Source: Chitinophagales bacterium (GTDB lineage: Bacteria; Bacteroidota; Bacteroidia; Chitinophagales; Saprospiraceae). From it: 50,307 nucleotides of DNA. Position numbers and translations under genes: made by a program. Shown here in pieces: positions 7,255-15,691 of the stretch. The stretch covers positions 1-50,307 of the forward strand of contig JAKSDI010000229.1 of NCBI GenBank assembly GCA_022360175.1. The letters run 5' to 3'. The notes beneath the pieces are model-generated. The model was not told the DNA's origin. It did no database searches and saw nothing but the letters and a program-made list of their open reading frames with translations. Every line of letters starts with the position of its first letter. Within the stretch, counting starts at the first letter, position 1.

Positions 7255-9129
7255 GTGGCAGATAGCTTTAGCCAAAGACAGTATACTATCCGAATTATTT
7301 TTGCCGTAGTAGCAATAGGCTTAATTTTGCGTACATTTTATTTACAACTATTAGATTCTACTTACCGGGCAAAAGCAGAAGCCACTACCATTGATGAACA
7401 AATTGTATATCCTTCCCGAGGAGTTATTTATGACAGAGAAGGGCGTTTACTCGTATTCAATGACCCCTCTTATGATTTAATGGTTACCTATAATCAAGTA
7501 GATCCCGATATGGACACAGTGGCCTTTTGCCAGCTGTTAGATATTGATGTTGATTATTTTAAAAAGACGCTAGATAAAAACTGGAAAAGCCCTAGATATT
7601 CCAAGTCAGTCCCCTTTCCTTTTCTTACTAATATTTCATCTGAACGTTTTGCTGCTTTTGAAGAGCGCATATACCAATTTCCGGGTTTCCGCCCCCTCCT
7701 GCGCCATACACGAGGTTACCCTCATACTAATGCCGCTCATATTTTGGGTTACACTCGCGAAGTCAACCAGAAAGACATAGAACGTTCAAATGGCATTTAC
7801 CGACCAGGTGATTATATTGGTAAAAGTGGGTTGGAACTGGCTTATGAAGATACTCTTAGAGGTGAGAAAGGAATACAGCTTATCCTTAAAGATAATTTAG
7901 GTCGTGATGTAGGAACTTATAAAGAAGGGAATCTCGATGAAGAGCCTATTTCCGGGAAAAATTTTGTTACGACCATTGATTTGGAATTACAACAATATGG
8001 CGAGTTATTAATGCAAAATAAAATAGGTAGCATTATTGCTTTAGATCCTAGTTCAGGTGAAATATTAGCAATGATAAGCACTCCTACCTATGACCCAAAT
8101 CTTCTTGCAATAGGGAAAGGGAACGGAAATGCATATGCTACGCTTGCCAATTCTCAGCACAATACCCTCTTCGATCGCTCAGTAATGGCTCAGTACCCTC
8201 CTGGATCACTTTTCAAACCCCTAGTAGCTCTTATTGGCTTGCAAACAGGAGTATTAAATCCTGATCGAACGATCTATTGTCCAGGAGCATATTACTTTGA
8301 AGGAATGCGATTAACTGGTTGTCATGGGCATCCTACTTGTTTCGATGTAGAAACAGCCATACAACACTCTTGTAATGCCTATTTTGTAACTGTATTCAGA
8401 GATATTGTCGACAGCCAGGGTGGCGTGCACAATCCTGAAATAGGTTTAGATCTTTTTAATTCTTACCTGGATAAATTTGGCATAGGCAGTAAACTGGGTA
8501 TTGATGTACCGCGAGAAAAAAGAGGCAATTACCCTTCTTCTAAATATTATACAGATTACTTTAATAAGCAACAAGAAGGACAACGTTGGAATTCTATATG
8601 GATTCGCTCACTGGGAATTGGGCAAGGAGAGCTATTAATGACCAATTTACAAATGGTGAATCTTGCTGCTATTATCGCTAATCGAGGTTGGTATAAAACA
8701 CCTCATCTGGTACATAGTATCATAGGAGATAATGCAAATATTACAGTACCTGATAAATTTCAGGAAACCCATGAAGTAGGAATCGACGCCAAACACTTTG
8801 AGCATGTTATTGACGGGATGGAAAGGGTAGTCCTTTCTGGTACTGCCCGTTCTGCATTTATTCCCGGTGTATCAGTATGTGGAAAAACAGGGACTGCTGA
8901 AAACCCACATGGTGAAGATCATTCAATATTTTTTGCTTTTGCTCCTAAAGACAATCCCAAAATAGCGATTGCTGTATATATAGAAAATGCAGGATTTGGA
9001 GGTACTTATGCCGCTCCAATTGCCAGTCTAATGATAGAAAAAACGCTGAATGACACTATTCATACAAGCCGTCAATGGATGGAAAAACGTATGATTGATG
9101 CCAACCTTATGCCAGAGGAAACACCTTAA
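7255..9129 (+). CDS. mrdA: Penicillin-binding protein 2 (elongasome transpeptidase)
   Basis: PBP2 crosslinks side-wall peptidoglycan within the elongasome. The protein has 624 residues, with an N-terminal membrane anchor (about 12-31) and a PBP dimerisation domain beginning with PSRGVIYDREGRLL near residue 53. The transpeptidase domain has all three active-site motifs: SLFK with nucleophile Ser318, SCN at 372-374 and KTG at 544-546. The start is the GTG at 7255, three bases after the mreD stop; no ATG upstream is compatible. rodA, the glycosyltransferase partner that often follows mrdA, is absent; folA follows after 70 bases. Confidence 0.95.
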   Translation: MADSFSQRQYTIRIIFAVVAIGLILRTFYLQLLDSTYRAKAEATTIDEQIVYPSRGVIYDREGRLLVFNDPSYDLMVTYNQVDPDMDTVAFCQLLDIDVDYFKKTLDKNWKSPRYSKSVPFPFLTNISSERFAAFEERIYQFPGFRPLLRHTRGYPHTNAAHILGYTREVNQKDIERSNGIYRPGDYIGKSGLELAYEDTLRGEKGIQLILKDNLGRDVGTYKEGNLDEEPISGKNFVTTIDLELQQYGELLMQNKIGSIIALDPSSGEILAMISTPTYDPNLLAIGKGNGNAYATLANSQHNTLFDRSVMAQYPPGSLFKPLVALIGLQTGVLNPDRTIYCPGAYYFEGMRLTGCHGHPTCFDVETAIQHSCNAYFVTVFRDIVDSQGGVHNPEIGLDLFNSYLDKFGIGSKLGIDVPREKRGNYPSSKYYTDYFNKQQEGQRWNSIWIRSLGIGQGELLMTNLQMVNLAAIIANRGWYKTPHLVHSIIGDNANITVPDKFQETHEVGIDAKHFEHVIDGMERVVLSGTARSAFIPGVSVCGKTGTAENPHGEDHSIFFAFAPKDNPKIAIAVYIENAGFGGTYAAPIASLMIEKTLNDTIHTSRQWMEKRMIDANLMPEETP

Positions 9130-9199
9130 AACATGATAGATTTCTACACTGCTCTATCGCTCAGCCCTTCACTAAACAGTCAATACAAAAAAATTCAGA

Positions 9200-9703
9200 A
9201 TGATTATATCCGCCATCGTTGCAACAGATATTAATAATGTCATTGGAAAAGATAACGATATTCCCTGGCGTTTACCCGCTGATCTGAAGTACTTCAAAAG
9301 GCGTACCCTCAATCATCATATCATAATGGGTAGAAAAACTTTTGAGTCTATAGGCCGTCCTCTACCAAAAAGAACGAATATAATTGTTACGCGCAACCCT
9401 TTCTACATAGCCTCTAATTGTTTGGTGACAAGCTCCATTCAAGAAGCTTTACAGGTAGCAAAAGATAATGGAGAAGAAGAAGTCTTCATCATAGGTGGTG
9501 GAGAAATTTATCGACAAAGTATAGCCTTCTGTGATCGGGTTTACCTTACACATGTAGATACTATCATTGAAAATGGGGAAGTTTTTTTTCCAGAGCTTTC
9601 AACAGAAGAATGGGAAGAAGTTGCTAGTGAAACTCATCAGCCAGATGAAAAAAATGAATTTACTTACGCTTTTAAAGTGTTTGAAAGAAGGATGCGGAAA
9701 TAA
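9200..9703 (+). CDS. folA: Dihydrofolate reductase
   Basis: DHFR reduces dihydrofolate to tetrahydrofolate with NADPH for thymidylate, purine and methionine synthesis. The 167-residue protein shows the family landmarks: IGKDNDIPWRLPADLKYFKR near residues 14-33 (catalytic acid and Trp loop), GRKTFESIG near 46 (NADPH binding) and VFIIGGGEIYRQ near 95. It lies 70 bases after mrdA and may share its transcript. thyA, a frequent neighbour, is not in the window. Confidence 0.96.
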   Translation: MIISAIVATDINNVIGKDNDIPWRLPADLKYFKRRTLNHHIIMGRKTFESIGRPLPKRTNIIVTRNPFYIASNCLVTSSIQEALQVAKDNGEEEVFIIGGGEIYRQSIAFCDRVYLTHVDTIIENGEVFFPELSTEEWEEVASETHQPDEKNEFTYAFKVFERRMRK

Positions 9704-9722
9704 AACATTTTTTTTAACACAT

Positions 9723-9753
9723 TTTGAGTTTTAATTCTTTCTTATTATCTTTA
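9723..9753 (+). promoter_or_regulatory. Candidate promoter of the DUF2851 gene
   Basis: TTTG at 9723-9726, a 19-base spacer and TATCTTTA at 9746-9753 fit the Bacteroidota pattern except for a final A instead of G. The same TATCTTTA variant appears before the first thioredoxin-like gene (32120-32151). Confidence 0.4.
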
Positions 9754-9810
9754 GGTAGGTAAGAGGCCTCAAATGGTACCTCTTCAATGATAAACCTAAA
9801 CTAACGCGCC

Positions 9811-11088
9811 ATGAAAGAAGATTTACTCCACTATGTGTGGCGTATGCAATTGTTTAATCGACATGAATTGTGTACGACTACTGGTCTTACAATAGAAATT
9901 TTACATCCAGGTTTTTTAAATACTCATGCTGGGCCTGATTTTTTAAATGCACGTCTCCGAATAGGTGATACTATATGGGCAGGAAATGTTGAAATGCATT
10001 TAAAAGCTTCTGATTGGATCAAACACAATCACCAAACAGATAGTGCTTATGATAATGTTATTTTACATGTAGTGTTGGAAGAAGACGTTGCAATACAACG
10101 ATCTAATCAACAAACATTGCCCTGTCTTGAAATGAAAAAAAGGATAAGCCCAAGGCTTCATGTACATTATCAGCGATTGTTAAGTAATGAGTACTGGATT
10201 CCATGTGAAACTCAGCTTTCTGGCGTCAAAACGATTACCAAAGAACTTTGGCTCAATCGGCTGGTAGTAGAGCGACTAGAAGACAAATCTCTCCAGATCC
10301 AAGAATCTCTTCACACTAATACAGGTGATTGGGAAACCACTTTTTACCAATTCTTAAGTCGAAGCATAGGAAACAAAGTTAATGCAGACCCTATGGAATT
10401 TCTTGCAAGAAAACTTCCATTACATATCATTGCCAAACATCAAAATAGCTTATTCCAATTGGAAGCATTGCTGTTTGGGCAAGCTGGCTTTTTAGACAAA
10501 TCATGGGCTGATGATTATCCTCAACGCCTCAATTTAGAATATCGTTTTTTACAAAAAAAATATAGCTTGTCTTCTATTCCCGTAGCTAGTTGGAAGTTTC
10601 TTCGGCTCCGGCCAGCAAATTTTCCTACTATAAGGATTGCCCAACTAGCAACCCTACTTTACCAAACAAGGAGTATATTCAGTAAAATAATCGCGGCTGA
10701 AAATATTAAAGAACTCGAAAACCTGTTTGACATCAAATTATCTAATTATTGGTGGGAGCATTATAATTTTGACAAACGCTCTAGCAGAAAAAGGAAAACA
10801 CTTGGAAAAAGAACTATTCATCATATCATCATAAATACCATCGCTCCTTTCTTATTTACTTACGGGAAAAGCAAAGGGAATACAGCTGTTCAGGACAAAG
10901 CCTTAAACTTATTAGAATTGGCTGATACTGAGGATAATAAAATCATCCGTCAATGGTCTTCATTAGGAATCAACGCTAAGTCAGCCCAAGAATCACAAGC
11001 CCTTATTCAATTGAAAAATAAATATTGCAACCACAAAGACTGCCTACGCTGCGCTATCGGTAATGCTATTTTGACTAAACAACAGTAA
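9811..11088 (+). CDS. DUF2851 family protein
   Basis: This is a 425-residue cytoplasmic protein matching the DUF2851 family, common in Bacteroidota and of unknown function. Recognisable features are the N-terminal LLHYVWRMQLFNR, then HPGFLNTHAGPDFLNARLRIG and WAGNVEMHLKASDW, and the late segment ending in CNHKDCLRCAIGNAIL, whose paired cysteines could bind metal. The early Asp/Glu/His-rich strands look nuclease-like, but I do not see a complete motif. A candidate promoter lies 58 bases upstream. The gene stands alone between folA and carbonic anhydrase. Confidence 0.85.
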   Translation: MKEDLLHYVWRMQLFNRHELCTTTGLTIEILHPGFLNTHAGPDFLNARLRIGDTIWAGNVEMHLKASDWIKHNHQTDSAYDNVILHVVLEEDVAIQRSNQQTLPCLEMKKRISPRLHVHYQRLLSNEYWIPCETQLSGVKTITKELWLNRLVVERLEDKSLQIQESLHTNTGDWETTFYQFLSRSIGNKVNADPMEFLARKLPLHIIAKHQNSLFQLEALLFGQAGFLDKSWADDYPQRLNLEYRFLQKKYSLSSIPVASWKFLRLRPANFPTIRIAQLATLLYQTRSIFSKIIAAENIKELENLFDIKLSNYWWEHYNFDKRSSRKRKTLGKRTIHHIIINTIAPFLFTYGKSKGNTAVQDKALNLLELADTEDNKIIRQWSSLGINAKSAQESQALIQLKNKYCNHKDCLRCAIGNAILTKQQ

Positions 11089-11401
11089 GAAAAAACTATG
11101 AACAGAAGTATGAGTAAAACGTTATATTTACCATAATTTAAAGTAGAAGTTGCCTTGGAGACGGTTCTAAATTTGGCTTTTTAAATTTTTTAGAATGTGT
11201 TTTGTAGTCAATTGAGGCATCAAAACCAGAATTTAGCATTTGTACCTGCCCACCCAAATTCGATACAAAGGCAGGCGAGGACGCTAAATGAGGATTTTGG
11301 TAACAAATAATGGCTGCAAAAGTCACATAACAAAGTCGATGTGTTAAATTCAATCAGCCTCTTAAACAACTTCATTATATCACCTAATAAAAAACTGAAC
11401 T
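11089..11401. other. Intergenic region with a long imperfect palindrome
   Basis: This 313-base gap between DUF2851 and carbonic anhydrase is dominated by the inverted repeat at 11191-11331. A 71-residue minus-strand frame (11138-11353) runs through it, but it spans both arms of the palindrome and has no recognisable domain, so I regard it as accidental. No RNA gene was recognised. Confidence 0.5.
11191..11331. repeat. Imperfect ~140-bp palindrome (possible MITE-like element)
   Basis: The left arm (11191-11250) and right arm (11270-11331) pair along most of their length with mismatches and small gaps. The tip of the stem is the perfect pair CCTGCC/GGCAGG around a 19-base loop. Corresponding blocks include TTTTGTAGTCA with TTTTGCAGCCA and ATTTAGC with ATTTAGC once the right arm is reverse-complemented. 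It could be a degenerate mobile palindrome or a structured RNA end. Confidence 0.55.
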
Positions 11402-11971
11402 ATGACCATTCAGGAAGTTATTCAGAGGCTTCAGGACGGAAACGAGCGTTTTATAGCCGATAAATTAGAAGGCAAGTTACAAGATAATGGCCGCCGTCAA
11501 GACCTGACCTCAGGACAATCTCCCTATGCTATTATTTTAAGTTGTGCAGACAGCCGTGTGGTACCTGAATTAGCTTTTGATGCGGGACTAGGCGAACTCT
11601 TTGTCATCCGCGTAGCTGGTAATATTGCTAACAGTTCTTCTATTGCTAGTATTGAATATGCTGTTGCTCACCTTGGCACTAGCGTAATCGTTGTATTGGG
11701 ACACCAAAGCTGTGGAGCTGTAACTGCAGCTGTAAATGGTGGAGACAATGGCTATAATCTGAATCATTTATTATCTCACATTACCCCTGCTGTAGTAGCT
11801 GCTGGTAGTGGTGCAGCTGTAAACGATGTTGTTAAAAAGAATGCTGAACTTACCGCAGAAGAACTAAAGACCCGTTCTGGAATTATTAAAGATGCTGCTG
11901 ATAGTGGCAGACTACAAATAGTTCCAGCTTATTACAATCTGGATTCTGGTAAAGTAGATTTTTTAAGCTAG
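11402..11971 (+). CDS. Beta-class carbonic anhydrase
   Basis: The enzyme interconverts CO2 and bicarbonate with a zinc ion in the cytoplasm. The 189-residue protein has the beta-class ligands: Cys48 in CADSRV with the Asp50-Arg52 dyad, and His101 and Cys104 in LGHQSCGAV. It has no signal peptide. It ends normally for the clade (AYYNLDSGKVDFLS), although its stop codon falls on the very edge of the palindromic element at 11970-12134. No partner transporter gene is adjacent. Confidence 0.95.
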   Translation: MTIQEVIQRLQDGNERFIADKLEGKLQDNGRRQDLTSGQSPYAIILSCADSRVVPELAFDAGLGELFVIRVAGNIANSSSIASIEYAVAHLGTSVIVVLGHQSCGAVTAAVNGGDNGYNLNHLLSHITPAVVAAGSGAAVNDVVKKNAELTAEELKTRSGIIKDAADSGRLQIVPAYYNLDSGKVDFLS

Positions 11972-12134
11972 TGCTTTGTTAATTGTGAAAGGATGAGTGA
12001 GGTGTCTGTGAATTTTATGCTTAATCAAGGCGGAGGTTCCCGCGCATAGCAGCGCTACGCAAGGGGTCCTCTAACAAAGGGTAAGCACAAAAGGTACCAC
12101 AGATTACTCGTCATTTTAGTGTTAACAAAGCACT
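11970..12134. repeat. 165-bp palindromic element with 13-bp perfect terminal inverted repeats
   Basis: The ends AGTGCTTTGTTAA (11970-11982) and TTAACAAAGCACT (12122-12134) are perfect inverted copies. Inside them the two halves keep pairing with mismatches (for example TCTGTG and TTTTaTGCTTA blocks), down to a central GC-rich hairpin around TAGCAGCGCTA. The A and G of the carbonic anhydrase TAG stop are the first bases of the left end. The shape resembles a miniature inverted-repeat element; no clear target duplication was seen. Confidence 0.65.
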
Positions 12135-12174
12135 CGGACATCCAACAAATAATTAAAGTCGCAAAGCAATTGAT

Positions 12175-12238
12175 TTATGGAGTAGGCAAAAAGTAAAGAA
12201 GCTAGCAAGCAAAATATTACTTTTCACCTACTCCATAA
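12175..12238. repeat. 64-bp hairpin with 22-bp arms
   Basis: The arms at 12175-12196 and 12217-12238 are inverted copies with two mismatches (core TTATGGAGTAGG / CCTACTCCATAA) around a 20-base AT-rich loop. It lies 40 bases after the larger palindrome and 85 bases before the SDR start, so it could be a terminator, an operator or another small palindromic repeat. Confidence 0.6.
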
Positions 12239-12323
12239 TCACTGCTACTACTGAAGTAGAATTTTCCATTAGTCAATCATTTTCTCTTGATAATAATAAT
12301 GATTGATGTCATATTGTATAGCT

Positions 12324-13103
12324 ATGTCCAATCAATCCATATCAGATTTACTTTCTTTAAATCATAAAGTTGCCATTATCACGGGAGCAAGTAAGGGGAT
12401 TGGAGCAGCTATTGCCAAAAGCATGGCAGAATACGGTGCTAAAGTAGTCATCAGTAGTCGCAAACAAGAAGCTGTAGATGCAATAGCCGCCGAAATAAAA
12501 CAATCAGGGTATGAAGCAACAGCTATTGCCTGTCATGTTGGACATGCAGATCAATTGCAAGCACTAGTCGATAAAACTGTAGAACAATATGGGGGAATAG
12601 ATATATTAGTCAATAATGCCGCTATCAATCCCATATTTGGGCCTATCACTGAAGCAACCTCTGAGGTCTTTGATAAAATCATGAATGTCAACGTCAAAGC
12701 TTGTTTTTTACTAGCTAATATGTGCCATTCTTACCTTAAGCAAGGTGAAGGAGGTTCTGTAATTAATATCGCATCTGTTGAAGGCTTAAAACCAGGTATG
12801 GGCTTAGGCCTCTACAGTGTAAGTAAAGCGGCTTTAATCATGCTGACCAAAAATCAGGCCCGTGAATGGGGAAAGGATCATATCCGAGTCAATGCGATTG
12901 CTCCTGGTTTGATTCAAACAAAATTCAGCGCTGCCATCTGGCAAAATGAGCAGTTCCTAAACAAGATAGTTGGAGATATTCCGGCGGGAAGGATGGGACA
13001 AGTTGAAGAAATGGCAGGCCTGGCATTATATCTCGCCTCTGCTGCATCAAGCTATTGCACTGGAGAAATATTCATAGCAGATGGAGGATATATGCTTACA
13101 TAG
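12324..13103 (+). CDS. SDR family oxidoreductase (DHRS4-like)
   Basis: This is a classical short-chain dehydrogenase/reductase using NAD(P)H. From the ATG at 12324 it has 259 residues (MSNQSISDLLSLNHKVAII); an in-frame ATG at 12306 is an alternative. The cofactor motif is TGASKGIG near residue 20, the structural NNA segment lies near 96, and the catalytic Ser (IASVEG) and YSVSK (Tyr/Lys) are intact. The IRVNAIAPGLIQTKFS segment resembles DHRS4 carbonyl reductases. Substrate cannot be read from sequence. It is convergent with the YwbE and kinase genes, two of which form a hydroxyacyl-CoA-like pair, so a shared role is possible but unproven. Confidence 0.88.
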   Translation: MSNQSISDLLSLNHKVAIITGASKGIGAAIAKSMAEYGAKVVISSRKQEAVDAIAAEIKQSGYEATAIACHVGHADQLQALVDKTVEQYGGIDILVNNAAINPIFGPITEATSEVFDKIMNVNVKACFLLANMCHSYLKQGEGGSVINIASVEGLKPGMGLGLYSVSKAALIMLTKNQAREWGKDHIRVNAIAPGLIQTKFSAAIWQNEQFLNKIVGDIPAGRMGQVEEMAGLALYLASAASSYCTGEIFIADGGYMLT

Positions 13104-13142
13104 TACCTCCTACTTCATGAATCACAGTCTATTATTTATGTT

Positions 13143-13349
13143 TTAATCTTCCTCGTCCTCCAAAATTTCTTTTACCCTGCCTACCTCACCAGTATCCAAT
13201 CGCACTTTGATGCCATGTGGGTGATGAGAAGATTTAGTTAGTACATTTTTCACAATACCTTCTGTAAGCTCTCCAGAGCGTTGATCTTGTTTTTGCACAA
13301 TCGCTACAAATTGTCCAGGCTTAATGTTTTTTCTATATGTTCCTTCCAT
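13143..13349 (-). CDS. YwbE family protein
   Basis: This is a 68-residue protein matching the small YwbE/DUF2196 family, which has no established function. It carries NIKPGQFVAIVQKQDQ near the start, LTEGIVKNVLTKS in the middle and HPHGIKVRL followed by GEVGRVKEIL near the end, the family hallmarks, and has an acidic tail. It lies 39 bases downstream of the kinase gene on the same strand and is convergent with the SDR gene. Confidence 0.88.
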   Translation of the reverse strand: MEGTYRKNIKPGQFVAIVQKQDQRSGELTEGIVKNVLTKSSHHPHGIKVRLDTGEVGRVKEILEDEED

Positions 13350-13388
13350 ATCAATACGATTATCTGTGTAATACTTTATTTCTCCTTG

Positions 13389-14435
13389 CTACTCTATCTT
13401 ACCTCGTTGTACTGCCCTCCATGCTGTTTGACAAAGTATCTTGGTAAACTGATTCAAATTTGCGAAGCGTTTATCAGTTGTATATCCTGCTTGATAACGA
13501 TAGTATATCTGCTGTACAATGACTGCTATTTTGAACACTCCATACACATAGTAAAATGTAAGATGGCGTATAGGGCGCCCACTTTTTTGAGCATACATTT
13601 CGACTAGCTCCATGCGCCCAGGATTGCCTGGTAAAATAGTGGGAGACTGTGCCGCATATTGAAGTGGAGCAGGATCATTTGCGGTTATCCAATACCCTAA
13701 TGAGGTACCCAAATCCATCAATGGATCACCAAGTGTACACATTTCCCAATCAAGAATAGCGCTAATCTTTTGCCAGATCCCATCTTCAAAAACGACATTA
13801 TTATACTTATAGTCATTATGGATTAAACTAGAAGCATATTCCGAAGGCTGATGCTCCTCCATCCATTGCATTACTTTTTCAGCTTCTGGAATATCATCTG
13901 TGGCTGCTTTTAAGTATTGTTTTCCCCAGTTGAGCACTTGTCGTTCGACATAGCCTTCTGGTTTGCCTAATTCACCCAGACCAGCAGCCTTATAATCTAA
14001 AGCATGCAACTCTACAAAGGTATGTAACCATTCCTTTGCAATTTGCTGAAAGCCTTCCTGCCTAATATCCATTTTTTTTGCAACTGGTTGATGGAGAATG
14101 ATGCCTTTCACCTCTTCCATCAAATAAAATGGAGCACCTATCATATTTTCACCTTCCTCATAAGCAAATACTTTAGGTACTTTGCTAAAATGAGGGTAAA
14201 GCCCGGATAACACACTGAATTCACGATACATATCATGCCCTCTCTTAATAGCTCCTGCTGGTGGGCGGCGCAATACAAATACCTTATCACCAACTGTCAA
14301 TCTATAAGTAAGATTTGAGTATCCTCCAGGATATTGATATACATCTAAAGGCTGGCTATTGCCATCGATCAGGCCTAATTCTAATAAGTAGTCCTTGATA
14401 ATTTCAGTGGGCAGAGCAGTATCGGCTTTATCCAT
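13389..14435 (-). CDS. APH-type phosphotransferase, LvaA / ACAD10-N-terminal-like
   Basis: This is a 348-residue aminoglycoside phosphotransferase-fold kinase. It shows the nucleotide strand VFVLRRPPAG near residue 50, the catalytic SLIHNDYKYNN (HxDxxxxN, near residue 209) and the metal-binding ILDWEMCTLGDPLMDLG near residue 227. These resemble the kinase domain of ACAD10/ACAD11 and of LvaA, which phosphorylate the 4-hydroxyl of hydroxyacyl-CoAs. Its first base overlaps the stop of the adjacent acyl-CoA dehydrogenase gene (ATGA), the expected partner. This context argues against an antibiotic kinase. Phosphorylating a 4-hydroxyacyl-CoA is the most likely reaction, inferred from the pairing. 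Confidence 0.85.
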   Translation of the reverse strand: MDKADTALPTEIIKDYLLELGLIDGNSQPLDVYQYPGGYSNLTYRLTVGDKVFVLRRPPAGAIKRGHDMYREFSVLSGLYPHFSKVPKVFAYEEGENMIGAPFYLMEEVKGIILHQPVAKKMDIRQEGFQQIAKEWLHTFVELHALDYKAAGLGELGKPEGYVERQVLNWGKQYLKAATDDIPEAEKVMQWMEEHQPSEYASSLIHNDYKYNNVVFEDGIWQKISAILDWEMCTLGDPLMDLGTSLGYWITANDPAPLQYAAQSPTILPGNPGRMELVEMYAQKSGRPIRHLTFYYVYGVFKIAVIVQQIYYRYQAGYTTDKRFANLNQFTKILCQTAWRAVQRGKIE

Positions 14436-15658
14436 TATGATTGCTGTTTGCTTAATTGTTTAATGGTGTTTCTCCCTAGCTGGTATAGGTGTACTTCATC
14501 TGGGCCATCCGCAAGGCGTAATGCCCGGGCAGCCGAATAAAATCTAGCTAACGGCACATCTGCTCCTACTCCCATTCCTCCATAAATTTGCATAGCACGA
14601 TCAATCACTTTGCAAGCCATTTGGGGAGCTACTATTTTGATCATAGCAATCAAATCTTTTGCTGCTTTATTCCCTTCTTTATCCATCTTATCAGCTGCGG
14701 CAAGTGTCAGTAAGCGAGCTTGCTCAATTTCACATCTTGAATAAGCAATTTCCTGCCGAATGCTGCTATAATCCTGCAGCTTACGCCCAAAAGTACTGCG
14801 GGTAGATACTCGTTGGCACATTAACTCCAATGATCGTTGTGCCATTCCTATCAATCGCATACAGTGGTGGATACGACCTGGCCCCAGGCGTCCTTGAGCG
14901 ATTTCAAAACCTCGCCCTTCTCCTAAAAGGAGGTTTTCTTTTGGGACTCTCACATTATCTAAAATGATTTCAGCATGCCCCTCTGGAGAATCATAATATC
15001 CCAAAACAGATAAAGGCCTGACGATCTTTAATCCTGGAGTATCCATTGGCACCAATATCATACTCTGTTGTAAATGTCGCTCTGCCTGAAAATCAGTTTT
15101 CCCCATTACTATAGCTACTTTACAATGAGGATTCATTGCCCCAGAAGACCACCATTTTTTGCCATTAATTACATATTCATCCCCTTCTTTTTGGATAGAA
15201 GTCTGAACATTTGTCGCATCCGATGAAGCTACATCAGGTTCTGTCATCAAGAAACAAGACCGAATAGTACCTTCTAATAATGGCTTCAACCATTGCTCTT
15301 TTTGTACGGGGCTACTATATTTAGCCAATACTTCCATATTTCCCGTATCAGGAGGATTACAATTAAATACCTCAGATGCAAATAATACCCTGCCCATTTG
15401 CTCAGCTAGAGGAGCATATTCAAGATTAGTAAGCCCCGGGCTATATCCTTCATAGGCAGGAGGTAAAAATAAATTCCATAAGCCTGCTGCTTTGGCTTTT
15501 GCCTTAAGCTCCTCCATTCCCGGCCAATACTGCCATCTATTTTGAGCTTCATATGAAAAGGAAAGTACTTCTTGTTCTATCGGATAAATATACTCTGCCA
15601 TAAAATCCGATAATTGCTTTTGTTTTTCTATGGAAGCCTCACTATAATCAAAATTCAT
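14435..15658 (-). CDS. Acyl-CoA dehydrogenase, ACAD10/11 (LvaC-like)
   Basis: This is a 407-residue FAD-dependent acyl-CoA dehydrogenase. FAD and substrate-loop motifs are [15 protein letters not shown] near residue 137 and [13 protein letters not shown] near 170. The C-terminal helix carries [17 protein letters not shown] and the [16 protein letters not shown] segment characteristic of the ACAD10/11 subgroup. It overlaps the phosphotransferase gene by one base. In the levulinate pathway of Pseudomonas putida the equivalent pair converts 4-hydroxyvaleryl-CoA through a 4-phospho intermediate to the 3-hydroxy isomer. A similar 4-hydroxyacyl-CoA route is inferred here; the physiological substrate is unknown. 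Confidence 0.9.
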   Translation of the reverse strand: MNFDYSEASIEKQKQLSDFMAEYIYPIEQEVLSFSYEAQNRWQYWPGMEELKAKAKAAGLWNLFLPPAYEGYSPGLTNLEYAPLAEQMGRVLFASEVFNCNPPDTGNMEVLAKYSSPVQKEQWLKPLLEGTIRSCFLMTEPDVASSDATNVQTSIQKEGDEYVINGKKWWSSGAMNPHCKVAIVMGKTDFQAERHLQQSMILVPMDTPGLKIVRPLSVLGYYDSPEGHAEIILDNVRVPKENLLLGEGRGFEIAQGRLGPGRIHHCMRLIGMAQRSLELMCQRVSTRSTFGRKLQDYSSIRQEIAYSRCEIEQARLLTLAAADKMDKEGNKAAKDLIAMIKIVAPQMACKVIDRAMQIYGGMGVGADVPLARFYSAARALRLADGPDEVHLYQLGRNTIKQLSKQQS

Positions 15659-15691
15659 ATCATCAAATTAAGTAAGCCAGCAAAATAATGG

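Noticed and set aside
11138-11353. 71-residue minus-strand reading frame upstream of carbonic anhydrase
   Set aside because: It spans both arms of the imperfect palindrome at 11191-11331, has no domain, promoter or ribosome binding site that I can see, and is better explained as a by-product of the palindrome.
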